Below, one piece after another: positions 1 to 10,858 of a stretch of DNA of 64,000 nucleotides (positions are counted from its first letter, which is position 1; each line of letters opens with the position of its first letter). Origin of the DNA: Smallanthus sonchifolius (lineage: Eukaryota > Streptophyta > Magnoliopsida > Asterales > Asteraceae); contig CM042039.1 in NCBI GenBank assembly GCA_023525975.1, positions 13,236,501 through 13,300,500 on the forward strand. The letters run 5' to 3'. The position numbers and the translations under genes are program-made. The notes below the pieces were generated by a model that did no database searches, was not told where the DNA came from, and saw only the letters and a program-made list of their open reading frames with translations.

Positions 1-599
1 CCGTCAACCCTTAACCCAACACGATTGACACCCCTAATTGTGCCATTCATTTTTAATTAAGTATTTTTATCAACTTGTTATTAGTTTTAGTAATATATAT
101 CTATACTACTATATAAAATGTATTATAAGGACATACTATTTACCAAAAAATTTAAGACACATAACACAAATTATTAAGCATAAGGTACACTTTACTCGTG
201 CATAAAATATGTTCAATTACCGTTTAACCCTGCATTTAATTGAAAGTCCAACAATCAATAATTACTATTATTTAATACACATGATATTATTTAATTCACT
301 ACATTAAGTGTTATTTTATTTATGTTACTTAAAATTATGATTTAAATTTATATTTACTATTTATATTTTTATAACTAAATACTAATTAAATTAAATATTA
401 AGTTTTGTAAAATATTTTATTTTACAAGTTATAAGAGAAAACAAATATTCCTAAAATTAACTATAAAGATTTAGATAATTTAAATACTAAAGTTGTAATT
501 TTTTTTTAGAAAAGTAATAGGTGATTAATTAAGTTAATTTAGCACTTCAAAAACTATAATTGTATTTTTAGTTATATAATAAGAAAAAAAAAGAAAAAT
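1..599. other. AT-rich intergenic DNA, no gene seen
   Basis: Very AT-rich sequence with many homopolymer and TTA/AAT runs. I see no credible reading frame, RNA gene or terminal repeat. Confidence 0.5.
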
Positions 600-712
600 A
601 ATAGAAAAATAATAATAATTACAAAAGGGAAGAACCAGAGGGGGCTACTCGAACCTGCGCCGTGTGTCTGCACATGTAGGTGCGGCGTGCAAACCACCTG
701 GGTCGGCTCCTA
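600..712 (-). repeat. tRNA-derived SINE relic, copy 1
   Basis: Read on the minus strand, this stretch has a Pol III A-box-like TGGTTTGCACG (complement of 686-696), then about 40 bases later a B-box-like GGTTCGAGTA (complement of 646-655), then a T/AT-rich tail toward position 600. That order fits a tRNA-type plant SINE head and tail. A diverged second copy follows directly at 765-880 with the same layout. No TSD was identified, so the ends are approximate. Confidence 0.45.
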
Positions 713-764
713 TTTTTGTTTTACACCCGCTTTCGCTTATATATGTATATGACAAATAAATAAA

Positions 765-880
765 TAAAGCAACTTAGAAAAGAGAAGAACTGGCCGCGGG
801 AGCGTGGGGTGGGGTTTTGGCTCGAACCAGCGCCACCTACGTGTGGGTGTGGCACACAAACCAACTTCGCTAACGCTCAC
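765..880 (-). repeat. tRNA-derived SINE relic, copy 2
   Basis: Same architecture as the neighbouring copy: A-box-like TGGTTTGTGTG (complement of 853-863), B-box GGTTCGAGCC (complement of 819-828) and a tail with TTTATT repeats toward 765. The B box matches the consensus better than that of copy 1. Sequence between the boxes is clearly related but diverged, so the pair is old. Confidence 0.45.
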
Positions 881-1789
881 TTTTACTCTCAATCAATTTC
901 ATATATATACATACGTACATACATAGATAAAGTTTTCACGTGCCAGCACCAATTTATTGGGTTTACTGTTCATTTTCATCCATTTTTAATAGAGTGTATA
1001 ATAATAATTAAAAATGTAAAACTTTAGAGACAAACTGTTAACTATCGTTTTAAAAATCTTCACACCAAACTTGCCAGGTTGGTCAGAACGACTGACCGAC
1101 CATACGGGAAATAACGGTTAAGGTTTTACGGCGTAAATTAAGTCATGAACTGAAGTTGAAACTGTGAATCTTCAATTATTGCGAAAATAAAATGAAGCTA
1201 AAATTTTGGATGTTAATTATTTATAATTATTTAAATGCTTAAGTATATAATAACTAAATATTTACATGGTTATAATAATAATAATAATAATAATAATACC
1301 CAAATACAATCATCGTTTAAAACAGTCCGGGTTAGATTTCGCTCTTCAAAAGAGCCTCGGTGATACCCGACGTTTTGCGTGGGCCAACCCACTGATATTA
1401 TTAAAACCAAAACCAACATCTAATAAAGGATAACCGACAACCACCACATTTTCGGTCACACAACCACCTATATAATATAACATGTTGGATCGAATTCGTG
1501 TTGTTGTAGAACAACCTAATTGATTAAAACTTTATTTGATTTGTAGTGAAAGAAGTTAATTAACTAGAAGTACCGAATGTTAGAAAAACAATAATTCATA
1601 ATCACTTTCAATTCGGTTGAACTAAGAATAATGTTACATACAGTTACGATTTATGAATACAATTGAATTTAGACAATTCCTATAACTAAAACCTGGTTGT
1701 GATTCTCTAAAGATAATTACAAAAGTTACAATAAAGATATAATAAAGTAAGTCATTCGTCATTGGATCTTTACTTTGGATTACCCTAAT
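881..1789. other. AT-rich spacer, nothing recognised
   Basis: No gene-like frame, terminal repeat or RNA motif recognised, apart from a trinucleotide microsatellite at 1272-1298. Confidence 0.4.
1272..1298. repeat. (ATA)n microsatellite
   Basis: About nine perfect ATA/TAA triplets in a row; a simple sequence repeat inside AT-rich spacer. Confidence 0.9.
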
Positions 1790-2382
1790 ATTGTGTGCGT
1801 TTATCTCTTCAACGACATCAACTTCCTCAACACTAGGAATGTTTTCATCAGCATCTAGTTGTATCGATCTTCATCAGTAGTAGCGATTGATCATCATCAA
1901 GTTACTCGTGAGCAGTAACATCCCATTGTTCTTCTTTAATAGTACGTTGATCATCAACAAAAACTTACTCTTTAATCTTTAGTTGCCATAAGGAGTCACT
2001 TAGTCCTTCAGTATTAACTTGATTTTTGGCATCATCTGTAGTAACTTGCTATAAGTAGTAAGTCACTTTTCCTTCAGCAATAAAATTGCTCATCAAGTTC
2101 TTTCAGTAGTACATCTTCAGTATTAACAAACAACACCCCAATAGTAGTAACATGTCTTCAGTAGTAAGGCCATGTTATCATCAAAAATTATTATTAGCTC
2201 TAAATTATTCTATCATGTAGCAAGTTAGTTCAGCAGCTTCCAACCTCTTTTTAGTACCCTTATTGACAGATACAAAAATCCTCAATTCTCCTGCTAACTT
2301 CTTTGCCTTCTCATTGTTGATAGGATTCCTCAAAGTCAGATTGCAAAGATCTTTCATATCATCTTCTAATAACAACATTTTC
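1790..2382 (-). pseudogene. Degenerate acidic coding-like tract, unknown
   Basis: On the minus strand a short open frame (2205-2411) gives a 68-residue charged, helix-prone peptide. Below it the strand keeps a codon-like texture rich in Asp/Glu/Thr, with repeated ACTACTGAAG-type segments and many stops. I do not recognise the family. The upper end of the frame runs into the LTR boundary at 2383, so the original gene, if any, was cut by that insertion or the start is spurious. It may be the remains of a transposon internal region. Confidence 0.2.
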
Positions 2383-2808
2383 TTTAAGGCCCCGATATCG
2401 GGAAGCCTCACTCGTTGGATTTACACAATAACATATATAACTCAATTACTGGAATATCATAAATAAACATCAATAGCAGCAGAATTACATTACTTGTTCA
2501 TAAATCATAAATTGTCAACCAATTAAAACTTCCAAACACTGTTTTGAAACATAAACATAACTCCGGATATCAGTCTTAAGCCAGGTAGCCAATCGTCTAA
2601 TCCAGCCAGCCTATAAAACGTCATATTTTTTTTCCTTTACCATAGATGCATAATAAAAGTAAGCTAACGCTGGTGAGTTCTAGTTTAATAATTTAGGCAA
2701 TCATTATACATTCATAATATAATCATCATGTTAACTTTGTATACTTTCTTAAATGTAAATCGTAATCATTCAGCTTAAGCACATAAAGATGTTTCGTTTC
2801 ATTACATC

Positions 2809-3226
2809 TGTCTACCGATGTAGCCATTATAGTTCATCTACCAAAGTAGGCATATAACGTCCATCTACCGAAGTAGCCGTTATAACTTCCGTCTACCGTC
2901 GTAGCCGTTTTATCCGTCTACCGTAGTAGCTGTTTTACATCCGTTTACCGAAGTACCTGTTTCATACGTCCTACCATCGTAGTCCGTTTTATTACCGTCT
3001 ACTGTCGTAGTCGTCTAACTTCCGTCTGCTATACACGATATAACAATCGTTTTATCTGTCTACTGTCGTAGCCGTTTCATCTGTCTACTGAAGTAGTTCG
3101 TTTTATATCCGTTTACCGAAGTAACCGTTTCATCCGCCTTACCGTCGTAGTCCTTTTTAACCCGTCTATCGAAGTAGCCATTTTGTTCGTCCACCGATGT
3201 AGCCGTTTCTTCTGTCTACCGAAGTA
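2809..3226 (-). repeat. Array of CTAC-NNNN-GTAG mini-hairpins
   Basis: About fifteen degenerate units, roughly 27 bp apart. Most contain CTAC, four variable bases, then GTAG. The arms are nearly invariant while the central four bases change (CGAA, CGTC, CGAT, CGTA, TGTC, CATC and others). One unit reads TTAC...GTAA, a paired change that keeps the stem. On the minus (LTR sense) strand the CGAA units become CTAC-TTCG-GTAG, the stable C(UUCG)G loop in RNA. Element W has three such units at the matching LTR position. Confidence 0.75.
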
Positions 3227-3390
3227 GATACAAATAGTCACATTAACATTTTTGCACGTATGCTTCTTTGTTTCATTATCATCCATTTGTCATGTGGATA
3301 ACCATTTCATCATTACTGAATTAAGCATATTACTATGTTTAACTCCTTTGTTCCTTACATTAGTTTACCTCGTGTGTAACCGTTTCATGA

Positions 3391-4028
3391 TTATCTTTGG
3401 TGGCACGTTTACATGTATAGCCCTTTATACATTATAGCCTATGATGGCATGTTTACACGTATGACCCTTTATCATCTATGGTGGCATATTACACATAAGC
3501 CCTTTATACATTATCGTCTGTGGTGGCACGTTTACACGTACAACCCTTTGTACTTTGTTAACTATGGTGGCACGTTTAACATATTTAGCCACATAACCGT
3601 AAGGCCCCAAACCGGGCACCCTACAGTTGGATCTCATCACTAGGTATTCTCTTTAAAAATAGTCTTTTATTATACAAATATACAACGGATGTCTTTCTCG
3701 TAATAATAATTATCTTTGGTGGCACGTTTACATGTATAGCCCTTTGTACATTATAGCCTATGATGGCATGTTTACACGTATGGCCCTTTATCATCTATGG
3801 TGGCATATTACACATAAGCCCTTTATACATTATCGTCTGTGGTGGCACGTTTACACGTACAATCCTTTGTACTTTGTTAACTATGGTGGCATGTTTAACA
3901 TATTTAGCTACATAACCGTAAGGCCCCAAACCGGGCACCCTATATTTAGATCTCATCACTAAGTATTCTCTTTAAAAATACTCTTTTATTATACAAATAT
4001 ACATCGGAAGTCTTTCTCGTTATAATAA
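3391..4028. repeat. 319-bp tandem duplication with nested subrepeats
   Basis: Two consecutive 319-bp copies start at 3391 and 3710 with the same ten bases, and a truncated third start is seen at 4029. Each copy holds four or five 40-bp subrepeats built on GGTGGCACGTTTACACGTA followed by a CCCTTTATAC-like stretch. Each also contains the low end of the inner solo LTR (TAAGGCCCC at about 3600 and 3919), so the duplication spans the junction between outer and inner LTR and happened after the inner insertion. Confidence 0.85.
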
Positions 4029-6454
4029 TTATCTTTTATTGTCATTATCGTTATTAACTTTACCTTACGAATGCCTACACACCGATCCGAGTAGCACCGC
4101 TCTCAAGCCAAGATACGTCGACCACGAAACTCTCCTACAAGACAATCTAACGTACATACAAAGCCAGCTACGCTGAATGAGTTCTAATAGATTCACGTCT
4201 CCAACAATATTTATTTCAACCCTGGACATTTCTGTCCCTTATAAAATAGGTCGTTTAGTGACATATTGATAACCCTTGTTATCTACAATTTCTCATAAGG
4301 GTTTAACAACCCATGACTCAACCCGAACCTATAACCCCGTAAGTTCCCCTACCTGGACCGAATTTACCGACTGTATTTCACCACACGTATCAATATGAAA
4401 TCTGGTTAGAACAACCAAATCCTAAACATAGACCAAACTAGCCCTAACAATGACACTCATAGCATGGCTCCTACGCTTTAGTCTTAAACACGATCTCAAT
4501 CCCTCATCACCGTCAATGCATTGCTAAATGTCAAAGCAATAACATTACAACACCACAAATAATTAATAAATACTTGCATGCAGTTAATTTAAATATACAT
4601 GCACACATACACTTACCTCTTCACGACCGCCCTCCTTAGGGTTTTTTTCAAACTCCGAGCTCATCACTGTCCCCCTTGACATTGTAACTTTAAGTGACTT
4701 CTTGAATGATCTCGTCTTTCACAATCTTATTTGCCGTGTAACAAGGACAACGATGCAAACACACAAGCACATAACACATAACAACATACTAGCATTACTT
4801 GACTCGTTAACTCTGTATAATCACATACGGGTTCCCATGCCAATACACCATAGATATAACCATAACACACTTAACTCATTCCCCGACTCATCCCGACTAA
4901 CTCATAACCCGACACACATAAATCATCATAACTCTTGCCCATACATCCTATGGACACAACGACCCTTAGTTTTATTATTATATAATGATCTCATAAAAAG
5001 CTTCAGGCTTAAATCATAACACGTAATCCATTCATTTAATAGAATAAAACACGCGAGTATGTACGATAGCCCCAAAACGGTAAAACAGTAAATAGGGGAT
5101 TACAAACTCACAGGTGGTGCAAATCTAGGTCCTGCTCAGCAACCATCCTCTCGCTCAAAACCCGAACCTGGCAATCGTATGATCCAAAGATCAGATTACG
5201 TTCTAAACGTACATTGAAAACACACAAATATAACTAAATCTCAACCCTTTGTCTCTTCTTCTCATAATCTCTTTCTCACGAACCCTAGCATCACGAGTAC
5301 ACATATAATATAGTTCCTGTCTCGTTTGGGACCATGTACACGAACCTAAGCTTCCATGCATGCACGTGAGTGTGCCATACAAACCCTTGGCCGTATTCAT
5401 CTCGCAATAATAACTCGTATCGGACCGTGTTGATCCGTTTCGAAACCAAATGGTCGACCGGGTTCCCATGCATGCATGTACACGTGACCATGCAAGACCC
5501 TAACCCCATGAATCGCTTGAACCCGAGTCTGATTTTTCATGCACGCATATAAAACGTGCCATGAACAACTGTAGTCGGGTGAAACCCTAATCGACCACAC
5601 TCCTGACTTCTATCTCCTCCCCGCGTCTCACCATGTCACTCATCACCGTCGTGCACCGCTAACCGGCTGTCGTCCAACGTCACCACCGTGCGCCACCGCC
5701 ATCCTCTTTGGGCAAGGCTCTAGCCGGTCACCACTCATAACCACCACCATACGTCCCTATTGTCTTCTTCGTGGAGCAGCCCTAGTTGGCATCCGTCTCC
5801 TCCGCCGTGCATCATCACCCGGACATCGCCAACTGCCTACCCCTCCTCTTCGTGCCTCCATGCTCACCACCTCCTTCTCTCTTTCAGCCGACCACACACC
5901 AACGCCTACCCTCGTGGCGTATCCTTCTACCCACGAGACCACCCTTCTTAGTCGGACACTTCCGTCTACAGCCACTGACGCACGCCACCATTCCTCACAA
6001 CCGGCCACCATCACCTTTCCCACCATCGCCATCGTTCACGGCCAAGAAACCCAAAACCCTAATCGGTTCCCAACCAAAATCACAAATGTAAATGCGTAAA
6101 AGCAGAAATGGGATTACCTTATCGAGTTACCACCGTCACCCCGCCCCACCGTCGATCTCTTTCCCTTTCTTGCCGTCCCTCCCCTTTTTTTCAGCCGTCG
6201 CACGCCTAGGGTCCAATGTGACCATAGGGTTTGCGTTTAGAGGGGTATATAAGTCACCTCAAGTTTTGTTTGGGCCCCTCTAAATCCGTCTCGTACGTTT
6301 CTATCCCCCACCATCCTTTACACGACTAACCGTATCACCTAACGTTGTCAAAACGACTCATGCGAGACCAATCTTACTCATCATCAACATATAATATCGG
6401 GTCGGGACGTCCTTTAACCCAAAATATTAGTTTATAAATTTCCGATATGTTACA
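3917..6454 (-). mobile_element. L1: solo LTR nested in L2
   Basis: The high end is the complement of TGTAACATATCGG (ends 6454). The low end is a slightly mutated TGTAAGGCCCC complement at 3917. ATAAC flanks it on both sides (3912-3916 and 6455-6459), a perfect 5-bp TSD, so this is a solo LTR left by recombination. Internal landmarks follow the Tekay-like pattern: a degenerate GGTGAGTT complement near 4168-4180, the donor-like motif (CCTGTGAGTT on the minus strand) near 5105-5114, a GC-rich leader at 5580-6060, and a TATATA element at about 6246-6251. Confidence 0.75.
5580..6060. other. GC-rich leader segment of solo LTR L1
   Basis: A sharply GC-richer pocket rich in CACC/CGCC triplets within AT-rich DNA. 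Several short overlapping frames run through it on both strands, but none has homology-like features and all lie inside the transcribed part of the LTR, so I do not call a gene. Comparable pockets occur in the LTRs of V and U. Confidence 0.5.
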
Positions 6455-7435
6455 ATAACACATCATCATTCATACATGCACATAGTTACATTTAGCCTAT
6501 TTCATAATTTATTATGCATATCAATTTTTAGCACGTCTAACCATATATCATCATACGAGTATGCATCACAGCCCAAAAGTTACAGATAAAAACAGGGGAC
6601 ATAGAACTCACATGGTATACGATTTACTGTGGAAACTAATAAGATCTACGTGATCTATATGAATTCAATTCGTGAAATCAGTTATCTTTTGTTTGTGTCG
6701 TCTATAGTGTCGCTAACACTCAGTGTCGTCCGACTCTGTCGCCCGGGGAAGTGTCATCAAATCATTGTCGCCCCAACTTTCGTTAAGGACTTAGTGTCAT
6801 TTAATTAGTGTCGCCCGGCAACTGGCGACACATTATCATTAGATATAGTGGCGTCAACCATTTGTGGTGACATTGCATGTGTCGTCATGAAATGACAAGT
6901 TTCCTAATCATTGGCTGACCTCGGGATCTCCATTTCATCGTCCCCTATTAGAAACACCAACTCAAACATCATCATTTTTTATCCACAATCGTAACGTTTT
7001 ACGTCCAAATCGTTTATCTAGCTTCCATTAAGCGAGATTTATGCTTTGTTCAACATACAACACGTAAAACTTAGTCTTAAAGATGAAAAGCCTAGTTTTG
7101 CCCAAAAATCTATTTTTAAATAAAAATATAGATTTAAGGCTCGGCCCATACTCAATAGCGACGTTTCTCAGTGTTTTCTTGACCTATTATAGTAGAGAAG
7201 AAGATAGGAGCAGATCTTGAAGCAAATGGTGAAGTTTCTTGAAGCTTTCTCTCTTTAGAACCCACTTTCTCTCTCTAAACCTTTTGGAGGTGATGAGATG
7301 CAAATGAGGTTGGTAATCAGGGTTTTAGGGTTTATAGAACCCTTATGGGCCAAGCCCACTCTCCACAAACCCATCTTCTTTCATTTTTTTCTTTCCTTTG
7401 GCCCAAATGAAGGTGTCAGGTTTAGCGGTGTTACA

Positions 7436-8228
7436 CTTTGAAGCCTCTACTTAACATAGGCTCTCATCCAACCTTCTACACACAAATATGTCCACTGGAT
7501 CAATATATTTCAAGTGAAAGATTGTATACTTTTCGATCAAAAGGAACATTATTTAATGTAGACACTTGTCCAAGTTTTTCTTCTTATTTACTATCTGCAC
7601 CATGTTCCTTTGTATTTACATCATATGCTTGATCATATGTTGATGGTTTGTACATAACCATTTTTCTTTTAGTATAATACGGAGCTTTAGTTGTGACATT
7701 AGTTTCCCCACCAAGGTAAGAACTAATGTGACCGATTGATATCAAGACATATGAGGCAGAAATGTAAAGTATTATATTACCAAACCTTGAGTGTACAAAA
7801 CATTGCAAAGTTTAACCAAACAAGTCTAGTACAAATTTCCAAAACACAAGAAGCTACAAATTTAATCCAAATAAATTACGGCTTATAACTTGGTTTATAC
7901 CCAATCAAAACACCCGCTTAATTGAATTTGTAATTGTCAAAGAACAAAAGTAAACTATCCTTTGATTCTATGAACCCGAGTACAGTGATCAAACACTTCT
8001 GTGAAACTGACCGTCTTTGACTAGAACAAGGCCGAACAACTGTAGTCTTGATTTGAACGAGTCCTACGCAACCTTTTGTGGCAGAAAAAATGACCGTGGA
8101 ACGGTCTGTTTGTGTGTTTCTTGATCGGACAAAGAATGCAGTCCTTCGGGTTTGATATCAGCGATTTCCTATACAAGATCCTCGAATGATTTTCATTCCT
8201 TTCAAGAGCCTGATGCGCTGATACCAAT
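7436..8228 (-). mobile_element. Internal 5' fragment of a minus-strand Copia element
   Basis: This sequence lies directly inside the Copia LTR at 8229-8591 and starts with the complement of a tRNA-iMet primer site (8215-8226, GCGCTGATACCA). No gag, protease or integrase motif is recognisable. A 74-residue minus-strand frame (7584-7808) has no family I know. The other end of the element is lost at the L2 boundary (7435). Confidence 0.45.
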
Positions 8229-8591
8229 TGTTGCCCAGATATTGAAGAACACAACAACAATTGAAAGTAACACACAATCTTGATTACAACAACGATATGA
8301 TAACTATGAATGTGAATGTGATTGTATTACAATACTTTGACTTTGCAACCTATTTATACATAACCCTAACTTGTAACCTGCAACATGAAAAGGTGTGGGA
8401 ACTTTGATGGCACTGATTCCTTGCTTCATGAATTTCTCCCATGTGGACTTGGTTGTTATCAAGTTTGGTTTATTTCACTCTAACCTCTAGACTTTACATG
8501 CATATAAATATAAACTAAAACATAGTTTAGTTATTAACACTACGACCCCTAGACTTTTATCTCTAGAGTAACAAACGAGATTAATTCCACA
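8229..8591 (-). mobile_element. Copia-type LTR, minus strand
   Basis: The segment begins TGTTGCCCAGA right after the complementary primer site and ends in TTCCACA, the complement of an LTR start TGTGGAATT. The 363-bp length suits a Copia LTR. A complementary TATA element (CCTATTTATACAT) lies near 8346-8358. The partner LTR was not found, so the element is truncated. Confidence 0.6.
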
Positions 8592-9345
8592 GTATATCCG
8601 AGTGATGCCCTTGTACCCTTAATAATGTTAAAAGTTAGTGATTGAAACTTGAATTATTTAATGTGTGCAAAATTAAGGAAACCTATATTCATTTTCCTAA
8701 AAATTGGTATCATGGAAGATTTTGAGTATTCCCCCTTAGGGTTTTTTATGGGGGATTGTAGGCCATGTACTCCATGTGATTGCATGTGCTGTGTCTTTCC
8801 TTCTTAACCCCACCACCTTCCCTCTTCTTCTCTTTTCAGAAAAAAACAAATAAATAAAGCCTTTAACTCCGTTTTCATTCTCCTCTATTCTATCATCTCT
8901 TTCTCTCTTCACTTTCTGCAATACTTTAGTTGGATCCCTACAATACTACTACTGCATGTTCTATCTGCAAGAACCCAACTTTATTTTTCTGATATAGCTG
9001 CCATGGATGTTGATTAATTCAAACAAAAGGTACATTTACATTGCTGATTTCTTGACGCTTTTGATGTGTTCTTCTATGAGACTATTTTTCATAATCTTCT
9101 TTGAATTATTAAAATTATAGCTCGTTTGAATCGAACCTATTAGTTTTGACAATCTTAAATCAATCTGTTGTTAAGATACTTTTGAGTTTATTGTTGCAAT
9201 TTGAAGCAAGAACTTCAAAAAGGTAATTTATTTTTGCATGAATATAATGTAATTATATATGGTTTACAATTATTTTTCATCATGAGCATTGATTACTAAT
9301 AATTAACAGGGAAATTTCAATAAACTTTTATGTAGGTAATAAAAG
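8592..9345 (+). promoter_or_regulatory. Promoter and leader of the IBH1-like gene
   Basis: Unique-looking DNA between the Copia LTR and the gene. It holds an AAATAAATAAAG TATA-like stretch near 8847-8858 and strong CT-rich tracts (8815-8920) typical of plant leaders. A 4-codon upstream frame starts at 9003 (ATG GAT GTT GAT TAA). A donor-like AG/GTAC at about 9029 and acceptor-like TTAACAG (9303-9309) or TTATGTAG (9328-9335) suggest a possible leader intron that would leave the upstream frame in the first exon. Confidence 0.35.
9003..9017 (+). promoter_or_regulatory. Upstream mini-ORF of four codons
   Basis: The sequence CCATGG gives a good start context, then GAT GTT GAT and stop TAA. If the transcript begins upstream of 9003, this would precede the main start at 9346 and could reduce its translation. 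This is an inference from sequence alone. Confidence 0.3.
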
Positions 9346-9930
9346 ATGCATACTTCTAGCAAGCTTACCAAAGAATTTACCAAGAAATGGGTAAAGGGTC
9401 TTCAAATATGTTGTTCATCAAAAAAGAACATGGATGTCTTGGAGAGAAAGAAGAAAATAAAGCTTTGTGCTGACATTGCTTTGGCTTCTGCCAAAAATGC
9501 CACAACTTCATGGAGCATTGCTCTAATTTCTGAAGCTAAAAAGGATGGCGAAAACAAGATTCTAGTTGATAATTTATTAGGGCCCAAGTCACCATTCAAG
9601 CAACAAAAGACTATTCCCTTAATGAGTACTTGTCATAAGAGGGTTAGAAGCAAGAAGATCTTGAAAAGGAGTTGTAGTGTTGGCCAAAGAATGAAGAAGA
9701 TGGGTCCTCCTAAGTCGAATTTGGCTACTTATATCGCGAAAAGATTGGTCAAGAAGAGGACCCAAGTGCTGCAAAGACTTGTCCCTGGTGGAGAATCCAT
9801 GGATGAATTCTCCCTCATCAAAGAAGCTTTAGACTACATCCTTTCACTTAGGGTACAAGTTGATGTGATGAGAAGTTTGGCAAATGCAGCCGAGGTTTCG
9901 AATCAAACCGATCCGAATGTATTCGATTAA
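9346..9930 (+). CDS. IBL1: IBH1-like atypical HLH transcription regulator
   Basis: A complete 194-codon frame, the only convincing host gene here. The N-terminal part (residues 1-65) has the FTKKWVKGLQ and ERKKKIKLCADIALASA blocks and a WS-containing segment typical of the IBH1/IBH1-like subgroup. A basic Lys/Arg patch (about 98-120) follows, and the C-terminal helix-loop-helix (about 125-180) contains RLVKKRTQVLQRLVPGGE, EALDYI and QVDVM. A DNA-contacting basic region of normal bHLH type is missing. Family members are nuclear proteins that heterodimerise with activating bHLH factors and restrain brassinosteroid-driven cell elongation. The start was chosen as the first ATG in the conserved N-terminal block, next to an acceptor-like TAG. 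Single coding exon, no damage. Assignment to IBL1 rather than another subgroup member rests on the N-terminal block. Confidence 0.82.
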   Translation: MHTSSKLTKEFTKKWVKGLQICCSSKKNMDVLERKKKIKLCADIALASAKNATTSWSIALISEAKKDGENKILVDNLLGPKSPFKQQKTIPLMSTCHKRVRSKKILKRSCSVGQRMKKMGPPKSNLATYIAKRLVKKRTQVLQRLVPGGESMDEFSLIKEALDYILSLRVQVDVMRSLANAAEVSNQTDPNVFD

Positions 9931-10542
9931 TATATACCTTCATTTCATTCTTTCTTAAAAACAGCAAGATGAAGAAATGAAACTAAACTAAACTAAACAG
10001 CAAGATGCATGCACAGGATCAATCTTGCATCTTTTGCTGTCAAAAACCATGACAACCTTAGGATTTCAGGAAAAATAAGGGTTTTTTGTTGGTTTGTATT
10101 CATATTCCCAGTTAAAAGAAAAAAAATATTTACTGGTTGATTCATGGCTTGGTTGGCTTTTTCTCTTGCTAGTTAGATCAAGAATATAGTATAAATTTTC
10201 TTGATTTAGCTAGCACCTGTGTGAGCTTATTTCATTCTATTCTCAGGGTATTTGTGTTTAAGTTGTTTGGAAATATTGAATGTGAGGCAGAAATTGAGAC
10301 ATGTGGCTTGTTACATGATGTAGGGTTTTCAGTTGAGACATTTACTTTTCACCAGGACCAGGTAACGCCAGTGAGTCATGAATGGCCACTAAATAACCTT
10401 TGAATTATTAAATGCCTTTTCTATGTGTCATACACTCATACATAGTAAATTCAATTCCAAATTATACAGCTCAAAGAAAGTATTTTTCAGTCAAGTGTTT
10501 TGATACAATTATTAGGTTATATAATGAACTACTTAATTCTTA
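9931..10542 (+). other. 3' flank of the IBH1-like gene
   Basis: AT-rich with TTTCTT tracts and an AAAATAAGG polyadenylation-like stretch near 10071-10079. A direct repeat of CAGCAAGATG occurs at 9963 and 10000. A short frame at 10221-10403 has no recognisable features and is not called. Confidence 0.4.
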
Positions 10543-10855
10543 GACTGGAGGGAGTGGTTTCGGTAGTGGGACGGGAAGGCTGAGTTGGCGGCTGGCTCAC
10601 TCGCGGCATGTCACAGAATACCGCCCACCTGCCTTCGTGAGCGGCACGACAGAGGGGCTCCATCACCCGAGTCACGCATGCCATAGAGGTTTTAGTTCAT
10701 TTTTGAATCTTGGACAATGAATGAGTGGAGTCTCAAACCAGATGTTTTTCCCCCTTTGAATGAGAGTTGAATGAAAGTGATATGTCGCCTACGTAGAGGA
10801 GAGAGATAGTGAATGAGCGGAGACACTCTAGTGACCACTCCCTCTCCCTCCTCCC
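10543..10855. mobile_element. MITE candidate (Tourist/Harbinger-like)
   Basis: The 313-bp segment is GC-richer than its flanks and bounded by TTA on both sides (10540-10542 and 10856-10858), the TSD size of PIF/Harbinger elements. Its ends are imperfect inverted repeats: GGAGGGAGTGGT on the left pairs with ACCACTCCCTC near the right end, with a few unpaired end bases. No coding capacity. It lies about 600 bp downstream of the IBH1-like gene. Confidence 0.4.
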
Positions 10856-10858
10856 TTA

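Larger units (their letters stand above)
2383..7435 (-). mobile_element. L2: outer solo LTR (Ty3-type, W-like family)
   Basis: The high end is the complement of an LTR start TGTAACACCGC (ends 7435). The low end (2383 on) matches the complement of element W's LTR 3' end, including TAAGGCCCC, CCCGG-like and CCTCACTTGTTGG-like segments. Between them are W-like landmarks in minus order: GGTGAGTTCTA at 2672-2682, a CTAC/GTAG mini-hairpin array at 2809-3226, and TAGAACTCAC at 6602-6611 next to GGGG. It is interrupted by another solo LTR (3917-6454), leaving about 2.5 kb of its own sequence. Flanks are not a clean TSD (CTTT at the low end, CTTTG at the high end), so the low end may have lost a few bases. 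Confidence 0.6.

Noticed and set aside
3413..3962. Two near-identical 76-codon frames as a duplicated gene
   Set aside because: They lie wholly inside the 319-bp tandem duplication of LTR sequence and have no protein-like features.
5757..6099. Overlapping Ser/Pro/His-rich and Arg-rich frames as small genes
   Set aside because: Frames on both strands coexist because of GC-rich triplet bias in an LTR leader; no domain and no consistent start.
10221..10403. A 60-codon frame downstream of the IBH1-like gene
   Set aside because: No ATG at the proposed start, no recognisable domain, AT-rich 3' flank.
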